A model generated the notes under the pieces. That model was not told the origin of the DNA. It saw only the letters and a list, made by a program, of their open reading frames with translations, and made no database searches. The translations under genes were made by a program, and so were the position numbers. A stretch of DNA of 64,000 nt from the NCBI RefSeq assembly GCF_028389875.1, contig NC_084702.1:57390553-57454552 (forward strand), written 5' to 3'. The DNA is from Rhea pennata. Its lineage: Eukaryota; Chordata; Aves; Rheiformes; Rheidae. This document shows, one piece after another, positions 25,330 through 35,292 of the stretch. Within the stretch, counting starts at the first letter, position 1. Every line of letters starts with the position of its first letter.

Positions 25330-27900
25330 ATAAAAATAGACTATTACTTTATTTTGACAAACCATCAAACAAATGTTATTAAGTCACATTAATTAAAAGG
25401 CTGAATAGTGGCTGCTATTAAAAAGTCAGCTTTTGCTAGAAGCTGCAGTGATGCTTACAAATACACTCCTATAGGACATGAGAGGAACGGCTGTTATATA
25501 ATGTTATTATTATACAGCCTCAGCATCATCACTGCTTCTAAAAAAGATAGATGCCGATGCATTGAGTAATTTAATCTTGGTATTTAAATCAGAAACCCAA
25601 AATGTGAAATTTAGAAGTACAACAAACTTTGATAAACTAGCAGCTTGCTTTCTTCGGATTTAGGTTTCGGACAGGGTTCATCCATATTTTATGCTTCAAG
25701 TTAAATATAAGATGCATAATTCACTGAATAGTACAAACACCCTCAATAGTATCTGTGAGTTAATAATTAGATTTTCCTCCTAACACAGCACTCAGTCTTT
25801 ATAGCTCTGTTCACTCTTTCTAAAAGGAGAAATAGGATGGCTTCCTGCAGTTTTATTTATTGCTATTAATATAATAAAATTTTGCACAGAAAATCTTCCT
25901 TTTTATATGTAAATGTTTTCCTTTTTCTAGAGGCAGAGTAATGGCTAAAAAAGTTGTTTTTAGCTGTTTGTTTAACATACTATGACCTTACTTTCTTTAT
26001 TACAAAGTAAATACAGAAAAAAAACTGAATTCTTAGAAGGTTTCCATATAAAACAATGTACATGAAATCCCCATGCAATGTGGGCAGAAATAACTACCAA
26101 AAATTTCTACCGTTAACAAGCAAATATGACTCAAAAGAATTTCAGACACCCTATAACTGCTGCCTCTAAGAGCAAATCTCTCAGTCATTCACTTCTATAA
26201 GTGTTTCTTCAGATTGGACTACTTTCTAGGGTAAATGCAAACAAAAAACGCAATATTACACTCAATTCCCTCCCATCTTTTTCAAAATCCAGCTGGGATA
26301 TTTTAAAAAGTTTTCTTTGATACTAAAAATGTGCTACCTTTTACTCAGCCAAAGGCTATACCATTTTAACTGTTCTGAGTTTCTTCAGGCTGAATTTACG
26401 GAAAAAGAAAACCACCAGCAAACTCTTACTCAGACTTCTACACTCCATTAGTCTATAAGCTTGAGCTCGAAGCAGAATAAGTTAATGTAAATGTTGCTTT
26501 TATCCATTTGTTTTCATACAGCACAACAATGTTTTCTTCATTATAAAGTAAAATCAAAATAGAATTGAAAAGGCAGGAAAATTACTTTGTTTCTACAGCA
26601 TGCCACGGCTGCGGGGGCTGGGGGTAACTAGACCAGACAAAGAGTCACCTTAGTATTATTTCAGACAGTAGTTTATCAATCAAATATGACTTGTGAAGTG
26701 GAATATTTGAAAACAAAGCAAAGGGGACAAGAACTAGAACGAAAATTACCTAAATCTACAAGAGCCACCTACAAAGCAGCAGTGTTTTTATGGTTCTTGG
26801 ACTGACAGTCATGATTTTCGCAATCTTTTAAAAAGGTTTCTATTACCACTAATACACAGGGCAAAATGAAAAAATGATGATCCTCCAGAAATTGTGTTTT
26901 CATGGATAAACCTGCACTGGCGAGCAACGCCCAGAAAATAACACTTGGAGTCTCAGATTTGCCAATAGATGAATCTATAGATATAAAATAGATTTGTTAT
27001 AACGAGTTCAGTAGTGTCAAGCCAGAACTAAGATGTGTGTCTGGTAAAAGTGAAGAGGTAAGGGTTCACGTCCCAAAGCCTCTGACTCAATGATCTCAAT
27101 GCTCATCTTCTCATTGTTCAGAGACCCATTAAACTTTTTTTCCCAGTGAGGCAGGATAAAACAAAGTAACATAAGGGCTCAGATGTCCTTCGATAAGTCA
27201 TTTTAGCTTTCTATGTCCAAATTCCCTATTAAAAATTATAGTATTCTCCTACTTTGTCAGCATTCTGTGAGAATGTATACAATGAAGAAAGTAAGGTTCT
27301 AACATGCTATTTTAATAGGGCCATCAAGTGATGTTTCAGGCAGAATTTTAGATCTCATAAAATGATTTGGGTAGGCCACAGATGTCCTAATCAAAGTCTT
27401 CCATTCATTACTGTGGGCTTTATGCCCAAAATCACTCAACAAACATTGCTGAATACAGAAGCAGCTTACTTTATTTTTTATGCATATTCACTGAGTTCTA
27501 ACTCTTTGTTTGCTTGAAGAACTTATAAAAATGCACAGTACAAAGCAAGACATAGTTCTTTATTTTTATCATGGTTCTGAATGCCAGAACCTGGCAGCAC
27601 AAAATGTGGCTTTGCTGTAGTACCTTGTTGTGGCTTTTGGAGACTTGTCCAAATAAGCTCTACATTCCTTAGATCCAAATCTAGTGATTCTCACTGTACT
27701 TTTTCTAACTATAGTTCTGCAGTCAAAATATAGCTGCCTTTGTTGCTATTGACTTTAGCCAGAATTAGAGGATGAACATCCTGTAGCTACTTTGATGATG
27801 GCAGCTGATAACCAATTTTCAGAAACTTGGCAGCAGATATATCACCAACCTTTCCAGTGCCTCTTCATTCCACCACAACAAAATAACACTCTCAGGAGGG
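25330..27900. other. Intergenic AT-rich stretch
   Basis: I see no gene, RNA or identifiable repeat here; only short A/T runs and small chance open frames. Confidence 0.55.
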
Positions 27901-28234
27901 AACACTAATGCAACAAGAACTTAATGCAGGAACAAAATTTCAGCTCATGGCTTGGGCCTTGGGTTCTTGCCTGAGCTGTGCTATAGATGTGTCTGTTCAC
28001 AATGCTGTCTCTAGCTCTGTAACCTGGATGAGCCTCAGATTTTTTCTGTAGCCTTGTCTCCAGCCCTGTCTCAACTCCTGACAGGATCACCTGGATGGAC
28101 TCTGGACCTGGCTCATCACCTCTCCTTGCCCAGAGCTGTCTATGTGCCCCCTTACTAGCACCTGCTTCTGCTAAAACTGTTCAGGTACTGGGGGTCTGTG
28201 CCCTCATTGGTAAGGAAACTGCCCATGCTACAGT
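27900..28234. other. Less AT-rich segment beside the tandem repeat, possible worn repeat
   Basis: This stretch is clearly richer in C and T than its surroundings, with recurring CTGTCTC, CAGCCCTGTC and CACCTGG-type words. It abuts the tandem array. It has the look of an old interspersed repeat or LTR remnant, but I found neither terminal repeats nor a recognisable coding fragment. Confidence 0.3.
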
Positions 28235-29113
28235 CACACTTGTTTTGTAGTTGGGATTAGGATTAGAAGAGAGACAAAGCCTAGGGTTCTAGTGGTTGGG
28301 AGGCTGCCAATGGCAGATTTGGGCTGCAAAAATATTCTCTCTTGAAAATTTTTATCTGGGCCATGGCTGGCATTGTCTGAGGTTAAGACCCCAGGTATGG
28401 TTAGGATTCAAGGAGAGAAAAAGACTGAGTCCTGTTGTGGTGGGGCTGCAATGGGGTTGCCAAGGGTTGGTGAGAGTTTGGGCTGCAAAAGGAATCCTTC
28501 CCTGAGGAGCTCCTCCTCAGGACCACAGCCTGAGGTCATGAGCTAAGGTTAGTGTTCAACTTTGGAAAATGACAAAGCCTACTGCTACGGTTAGTGGTGG
28601 AAGACAGACAAAGCCTAGGTATTCAGTTATTCTGGAGTGGAATGGGACTAGCAAAGGAAGGGTTGCAACCAAAAAGTATGCCTTTTGCATCTCAGCCACA
28701 ACCTGGATCTTGGATTAAGGCTCAGCTCACATGCAGTTTAAGAGTAAAGTTTAGTATTAAGATTACAGTTAGTATAGAGACAAAGTCTGGGGCCCCATGC
28801 AGATTGAATCTGCAAAGGTGATGTGAATGGAATGGGTAGGCTTCAGAAAGAATTGTCTCCTCAGAGCTCTTTCACACGGGTCTTGACTTAGGGTGTTGGG
28901 CTAAGGTTCAGCCCATCCCTACTATAAGAGTTAAAGTTAGTCTTATGAGAGAGACACAGCTTAGGGTCTAGTTTCAGTGGCACTTGCAAGGGGACTGCCA
29001 AAGGAAGGAACAGGCAGGAAAGAAAATTCTGCCTTGACAACAGTTACGTCTTGGAAATGATGTGGTGGTCCTTGGCTAAGGCACAGCCTACACCTGTGGT
29101 TAGAGTTTGGATC
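28235..29113 (+). repeat. Degenerate tandem repeat, about five units of roughly 150-190 bp
   Basis: A set of short phrases recurs in the same order: GTTAG near the start, GAGAGACAAAGCCTAGGGT, then GGGGCTGCCAAAGG-like, GGGCTGCAAA followed by AATTCT, then a CCTGAG/CTTGG stretch, and finally GGCTAAGGYTCAGCC. The GACAAAGCCTAGG phrase occurs near 28270, 28416, 28603, 28776 and 28950, so units are about 146-187 bp. Units differ greatly from each other by substitution and indels, so the array is old. I do not recognise the family. Chance open frames across it (for example 28296-28505 and 28594-28821) are not genes. Confidence 0.8.
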
Positions 29114-32100
29114 ACTACATATTTCTGTATTGACAAATTTTTTTTTTTATTTAGACTGCCTCCTGTGTTTTTTAAGTCATCTGCCTGTTTCTCATTTAGA
29201 TTTCCCAGATCCTAGAAGAATAAACCTGATCTCACATACAGACTGCATATCTTAGTGTGCCAGGCCCTCTATCACACATAGAGGGTATCTATCACTATTA
29301 CGTCTTCTATCAGGACTTTCTGCGTGGCAGTGGGATGGCACAGTTCACCCTAATAGGATTCTCTGCCAAACCTCAAGCTCCTCTGTTGTTTCTTAAAGAA
29401 AACATGGAAGAGCTTTGGAAATATCCCTAGCAGCATTATTGCTATTGAACCACTTTGTCAGAGAGTGAGATAAGAGGCAAATACCAAGCAGCCAACAAGG
29501 ACTACTGGCACATCTTCAAATCCATACAGCCTGATAGTGTTTAAACTCTGGGTTCTTCTGTTTAGGTATTTTGAAAAGAATTAAACTCAGGTTTTCATGT
29601 AAGCCCCATTCATATCAACTCTAGGGAAATCCATGTTCTCTGAACAAATTATTGACAGGTAAAATATAGGGCTTTGGATTCAAGAACAGGTTCAGATCTT
29701 CTGTTTTGCTTATGAAAGGATTTTTCCTTGTTTGTTTACCACCTTCTGTAAACAACAGAATGTATAGCCAGTATGAGCATTCTTCCAAAACATGGTTACT
29801 TTTCTAAAGTTTAAACTACTTTTACAATATAAAAATGGAGACTTTCAAATCTGAAATATTCAGAAGTTTGCTAGATTAAGACTGAATCTTAAAACTTGGA
29901 AAGGGATGAAATGAAGTGTTACTTAAAGAGTTCAAAATGCTTGCATTTTTGAATGCTACTCATGTAGCCACAAAACATATAAAGAATTCTGTACTTCCCA
30001 ATCTGAAACAACTAAATTGTATATAACTCTCTGCTGATGCCAACTTGAATGTAAGGGCTAGCTGGGTTTTTTCCTAACCCAGTTCAATTAAAATATTTTA
30101 TGGACGACCATCCAGGGAAAACAATCAGGAATTAAAACAAAAAATTATTTACTCTGTAGCTGAGAAAATAACAAACTTTTAAAATACAATATCTGTTTGT
30201 TAGGAAGAAGGGGAAATAGAAAATGAATTCTATACCACAGGAAACAGTGACATACCACAGTCTCTTGCTGGCAGATGGACTTGTATCAGCAAGATAATAA
30301 AATACAGATTGCAGGACACAGAGAAAAAAGAACATGTAACAATTCTACTTACTTTTGAAATTAAAATTAGAAGTTCTTTTTCCTTTCTAACTGTAGTCAA
30401 GGAATTAGCATTGAAGGGAGAACTCGAGCACATAAATTATCTCGGATATTGCAAGTTAGCTGATAGGTTTTTTTTCTGTTCCATGATATTAGACAACAGC
30501 ATAATGGAAATAGTACCTGTAGAAGAAGTACCATTGACAAAAGTTACCACTTTTGTGGATAAGCCAACATTCTTTCTCATATAATGTGAATGCAGAACAC
30601 TGAATGATACACAGTGACTTGGGGGCCCATCTCTGCCCCACATTCCTGAGTCCAGTCTTTTGTTATTGTGGCAACCAAATCCAGTAATCACTTTTAGAAA
30701 CTAAAATGTCATATGTGGTATTGACTGAGAATGGGTAGCTTTCAAGTCTTACATATTTACTAGCGTAAACAGAGTTCTAAATAAATATTCTCCCCCCTAA
30801 TCCTCTCAAGAGCGATAACAATGTAAATTGATTGGACCTAGTTTCCCGTATGTACTGGGGAATGGTTGTCAACCTCTCCACCTACATATTGACTGCAAGA
30901 ATAAATTAACCAATAAATTCTGAATAAATAAGGAAAGGAGAACTAAATAGATGGAATCTCTGATACTTGGATGATTTATTTTAAAAAGCCATTTGAAGGC
31001 CCAACTATATAATTAATAGGTAAGGTACAGAAATAGTAATTCTGAAAGTTATATGAGATATAGTGACACCTCATACTTTCAGAATCCCATATTCTGAACT
31101 GTACATAATTACTTTTATGTTACAAAAAAATCAAGATATGAAGCTTAAAGTTGCAGTATTAAAAAGATAAAAGCTGAAACCAGTATAAATCATTATGTTG
31201 GTATAAAATAGATTAAAGGTAACAGTCAGGAAAGGGAAGTACAATAAAGGTTTTCTAGAGCTACTGAAAAAAGATGTAAGCTTTGTCAAGGGGATGAAGT
31301 AGCTTACAAAAAGGTTCTGTTGCTTACATTTTCGATCCCTTCCTGTGGGCAGCAGATAACAGTTTGTCTCAGAAAGTTATCTTAAAGAACCTCTTGGAGG
31401 TTGAGAGTGAAATGATGTTTGCTGTGAAGCCAAAATAGAAAGAAAAGTTGAAAATAGTTTTGTGAAATGGAAGGAGAGATGTTCATGTATCAGTTTGGAG
31501 ACCACCTCTACAGAACATATAAATTGTTTTTTATTATAAAGAAAATGGTTAATATGAAAGTTGCTAAACATGATATAATAGGGCCTTCTGTCACACCATA
31601 TATATTTGATCAGTGAAAACTCAAATTGCCTAGAAGCAGATCATAAACAAGAGGTGACTCTTCACACATTGTGCAGTTAGGCTGTAGAACTCCTAACTGT
31701 GAAAGAAGACTGTGTGAATAATAAGAATTTACACTGAGTGCTACTAAATACTTAGAAGTTAAATATCTGAGGTTCAGTTCCTCTCCGAGCCACAGTTAGA
31801 ATATGAAAGACATTCTGGAGAACTTGTCACATATGCTTGCCCTTTACTCCTCCTATTTGCTTTCAATCAGTGATGGAGATGGATTGAACCTTAGTCTGAC
31901 ACAGACTTCCAAGACATCAGACTAAACCATGGAGAATATGTTTGCCCAGCATAGGGAATTATTCTCTTCCAATTCATCTTTCTTCTTTACCCACCTTCAA
32001 GGCTGAAGACAGTGAAGGAAATAGAATGGAAAAATACTATGATAAAGAGGCAGAAATGACAAAGAAGGGAAAAACATAAGACTCTCTGGGGAAAAGACAA

Positions 32101-32755
32101 ACAAGTGAACAGGCTTCTGGAGAACTTTAGCTTCCCTTCTAATATATGTAAGAACACATCAAAGGTGGGAAAGGCAAGTTAGGTTTAAAATAGTGTAATG
32201 GAGAATCAACTGTAGCAGAAGGTAGGAATTTGTTTATTTTAATACATGTTTTTGGTTTCCTCAAGTTCCATCTTTTCTGTGCTTTATCTTTGTAGTTTTT
32301 TAAAAAAAATTGTCAAGTGTGACTCTCTCTTCATGACTCTTCTAACAGTTAGCAGATGTCTCCTGAAGGAAAATGGGAAAAGGTGTGCAAAACTTTAGAG
32401 CAAATCACAGGACTTGGTCCCAGATTCTGAAAACATGCAGTTAAGTTTCTGCTTTCTAGAGAGGATGACAGCTAGAGTTTTGCAGCCTGAGAATCTGGCT
32501 AAGGACACTGAAAAGCAGTAATAGAATTCTGGCTAGACTCCAGAGGTTTACAACATTAAGAGAGCTGGTGGGTTTATCTTCTCGCATAAATTTGGTGAGT
32601 AACTGGGTAAAGTTGTTTGGCCTATTTTCCCCTTGGCTCAGAGCCCACTTCAAGATGAAAACAGTTGCTGCTATGATAATAAAAAAAAAAAACAATCTGA
32701 GCAGAAAGGGTACCCATCAGGAAGGCAAGCAGTAAGTGAGCGTTAAAGCTTTGTT
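29114..32755. other. Intergenic AT-rich stretch with a possible old CR1
   Basis: Apart from the weak CR1-like segment at 31640-31910 nothing is recognisable. Overlapping open frames on both strands around 30130-30690 have no family similarity and no supporting splice context. Confidence 0.55.
31640..31910 (+). mobile_element. Possible ancient CR1 remnant
   Basis: Scattered similarity to the same old CR1 3' region: AGGTGACTCTTCACACATTG, GTGCAGTTAGGCTGTAGAAC, then CATATGCTTGCCCTTTACTC and TTAGTCTGACACAGA. The pieces are in the right order and at about the right spacing, but the sequence between them is heavily decayed. A repeat-library alignment would be needed to confirm it. Confidence 0.45.
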
Positions 32756-32759
32756 CCCC

Positions 32760-33563
32760 ATAGAATCAATAAATAATGCAGGCTGAAAATGCCCTTTGGA
32801 AGTCGTCTGGTTGTTCTCTCGACCACCACTAAAGCAGGGCCAATCTGCAAATTAGATCCAACTTCAGAGTTAAGACTGGGTTATTCAGAACGTTTTCCAA
32901 CAGTTTTGAACATCTCCAGGGATGGGGATACCAGAATTTCACTGGGCAACTTGTTCCAGTATTTGACCACTATCATGGTGAGATTTTTTTTCCTTATGTC
33001 TGATTGGAACTCCCTGCATTGCAGCCTGTGTCTGTTGCCTCTTGTCTTCTCTTTTTGCACCTCTGAGTCTGACTTCATCTTCTCTATGCCCTTCCTTTGG
33101 CTCACTGAAAATAGCAGTCTCCTCTTTGTCTTTTCTTCTTCAGGCTAAACTAACCAAGTTCTTTAGCCTGTCCTCATTTGTCATGTGCTCATTTCTGTGG
33201 CCCTCCACTAGACTCAATCCAGTATATTAATGTATTTCTTGTACAAGGAAGCCCAAAATGTGATGCAGTGCTCTAATGCTAAATAAAAGGGAATGATCGT
33301 TCCCTCAATATGCTGGCTACACTCTTGTTAATATGGACCAATATGTTCTTGGCCTTCTTCATCACTAGCTCATATGGTGATTTTTTGTTCAATTTCTTCC
33401 CCACAGCAATGCTGTCTTTCCAATCAGAACGCAGCCTGTACTGTTGTGTGGGGTTTTGCCGTTCTAAGTACAGGACTCCGCCCTTGTTGAACTTCATAAA
33501 GTTTTTGTTCATCCATTTCTTCGATGTGTTAATGTCCCTCTGCACGGCAGCCCTGTCCTCAAG
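32760..33563 (-). mobile_element. CR1 LINE fragment, 3' end of ORF2 plus tail (5'-truncated)
   Basis: On the minus strand the translation 33563-33279 contains LEDRAAVQRDI, then KFNKGG, a QYRL segment and KKAKNILVHINKSVAS, recognisable as the C-terminal part of CR1 (jockey-group) reverse transcriptase. After frame damage, a second piece (about 33060-32890) reads TRGNRHRLQCREFQSDIRKK and YWNKLPSEILVSPSLEMFK, the very end of CR1 ORF2. It finishes at about 32760 with GATTCTATGG, the CR1 tail motif. The 5' part of the element is missing, as is usual for CR1. It is not functional. It lies downstream of ARSB in the same orientation and may fall within the distal 3' UTR. Confidence 0.88.
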
Positions 33564-33699
33564 TCGACCACCTCTCTCTGCCCCACTTTCATATGCTAGC
33601 AGTGAACAGGAACAAGGGGTTTTGCTTATACTGGAAGGGGTTTTTTTATTCTTGGAGATTTCTGACTGATCTCTTTTATGGTCAGAAGTGCACATCAAA

Positions 33700-34179
33700 G
33701 GTATAAGTTATGTCAACGGCTATATTTCTTCTACTCTTTACAGATATGTAACAGCTTCTGATAAATTTTGTCTTCTGGGCAAACATGAAATGAAACATCA
33801 GTTTCTTCCACAACAGAATTCTGAATGATCCTGCTGCCATGACTCATAGCATCTTTTTAATAGAAGTAATCTCTTTCAGAGGGAGAAGCAATATCTGACT
33901 TTAAAGGCACATTGTTGACAAAAAATATTCAAACAACAGATTTCTAATTTTATCAACATTTCACGTATAATTGTTGAGGAGAAGAAAGTGGAGAGGACTG
34001 AAATAAAATTTCCACCAAATTTTCAGAATAAGAAAGACTGAATTACTCAAGGAATAAACTCACAATTAACAATAGTGTAAAAAAAAAAAAAAAACAAAGT
34101 AAGAAATACATGATTAAAACCCCAAGACTACAAATCAGACTCCACTACTGGTGAGTTTTACAGGGTGCAATGCTGTGCA
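33700..34179 (-). other. ARSB: ARSB 3' untranslated region (inferred extent)
   Basis: This is the sequence immediately after the ARSB stop codon on the minus strand. It is AT-rich and has a run of about 16 T on the minus strand (34080-34096). It contains no coding similarity that I recognise. The left limit is arbitrary: either the ATTAAA near 33860 or the AATAAA near 33650 could set the mRNA end, and the true end could lie further left inside the CR1 fragment. Transcript data would decide. Confidence 0.5.
33856..33861 (-). terminator. Candidate ARSB poly(A) signal ATTAAA
   Basis: The plus strand tttaat reads ATTAAA on the minus strand, about 320 nt after the ARSB stop. ATTAAA is the commonest variant of the polyadenylation hexamer. 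A canonical AATAAA also occurs on the minus strand at 33645-33650, about 530 nt after the stop and close to the start of a CR1 fragment. Hexamers are frequent by chance in AT-rich DNA, so this is only a candidate. Confidence 0.25.
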
Positions 34180-34445
34180 CTATGCCCAAGGACCCCAGGC
34201 CCCAGTTGCTGCTGGATCACAGTGCGGATCCTCATCAGGGTAGAACACAGGCACTGAATGTTTATAATGATACTGAAGTCGTGATAGCAGTTTTTTCACC
34301 ACATTAGGATATCTTTCGGACAACTCGTTTTTCTCCTCAGGATCATTAACAACATCAAAAAGCCAAAGTTTCTTTGCTGGTGGATCAGACGACTGAATCA
34401 CTGACTCATTGAACAGAGTTGGCGGAGGGAACCAGTGACTGCAGC
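34180..34445 (-). CDS. ARSB: ARSB exon 8 (terminal coding exon with stop codon)
   Basis: The minus strand reads (G)[15 protein letters not shown], then [57 protein letters not shown] and [10 protein letters not shown], ending in TAG at 34180-34182. Human ARSB ends in WGPWM, and the alignment holds along the whole exon. This is the C-terminal domain of the sulfatase. The Cys of PGC corresponds to human Cys447 (pairs with Cys405), the Cys of PHCDP to Cys521 (pairs with Cys117, outside this window), and the NES sequon to human Asn458. The acceptor is tttctgtag with AG at 34446-34447. The coding length of 266 nt equals the human exon as remembered. There are no frameshifts or premature stops. Confidence 0.97.
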
Positions 34446-34974
34446 CTACAGAAACAGGAATAGACTAACGGTTAATTCTCAGATACACAGCAGTAGTGTG
34501 GAGAGGCAGTTACATTGTAATCAAGAAAATCACTGGGTTGCTTGTCAAGCCACTGGCCAGTGGTTGTTCCTGCAATCCTTAACTCTAGCCCAGCACCCAA
34601 GTCTCCATAGACCAGGACTACCTCTACAAGAGTCTTATTTGTACAAAGGAGCTGCACCATCGTTAGGAAGGCAATAAGCTTCACCTTTGGGATTCAGAAT
34701 TTCATTTCTCTTAATTTCAAAGCAAGTCATTTCATGGACTTTCTATTTGATAGTTTTTCCACAACAGTGAAAGTCACTTATATTCTTCGATGTTGCAAGG
34801 GTTTTGTATGCATTGTATGCATTCTAAAAGTGCCCCACCTAGATTCTGGCACATAATCAAAACCCTGAAAACTTGGGAGTAAATAAACGAATTGATAGCT
34901 TATTAAATAAAATGAAATTGGGGCAGGGGGAAGGGAAATATGACATGTTGGATGAAAAGGAGTTACTTCAATAC
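34446..34974 (-). other. ARSB: ARSB intron 7 (529 bp)
   Basis: This is the short intron between exons 7 and 8, defined by GTATTG at the 5' end and tttctgtag at the 3' end. I see no repeat or other gene in it. It is far shorter than intron 6 (about 19.4 kb) or intron 5 (about 6.6 kb). Confidence 0.93.
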
Positions 34975-35103
34975 CTGGATATCCAGTCAGTAACTTCCAT
35001 TTTCCATGTCGAATTGCTGCATGCATGGAGATATTGAAAAGTGCATCATCCCATGTAAAAGAACTGTTCTGTGATAAAGATGTCCTGTTGTCAATGCCAA
35101 GAC
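34975..35103 (-). CDS. ARSB: ARSB exon 7 (coding exon, two codons longer than human)
   Basis: The minus-strand translation is (C)[19 protein letters not shown], then [19 protein letters not shown] and TGYPG. The second half matches human [27 protein letters not shown] closely; the first half is the variable loop. The acceptor AG is at 35104-35105 behind a T-rich tract. The donor is GTATTG starting at 34974, weaker than consensus but in the expected place. The exon is 129 nt against 123 nt in human from memory, so the loop is two codons longer with phase preserved. It holds three N-glycosylation sequons: N-R-T, N-S-S and N-I-S. Only the last has a human counterpart (Asn426). The first residue is the Cys made across the exon 6/7 junction. 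Confidence 0.95.
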
Positions 35104-35230
35104 CTTGACAGAAAGTAAACTAAATTAGAAACATTGTATAAGCATGAAGTCATTTTTAGAATTCTGTTAGAAAACAAACCAGTATAATTTGCTTATTTTT
35201 TGTGTGTCAAGTGCAGTATTTGTTTTATAT

Positions 35231-35232
<2 letters not shown>

Positions 35233-35285
<53 letters not shown>

Positions 35286-35292
35286 TGTGTGT
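35233..35292. repeat. (GT)n microsatellite, (CA)n in the ARSB transcript
   Basis: There are 23 GT units (35233-35278), one AT interruption, then six more GT units (35281-35292). It lies in ARSB intron 6, about 130-190 nt upstream of the exon 7 acceptor in the transcript, where it reads as a CA repeat. Confidence 0.97.

Noticed and set aside
33279..33698. A 139-codon open frame as a host gene
   Set aside because: Its content is CR1 reverse transcriptase C-terminal sequence, truncated and frame-damaged.
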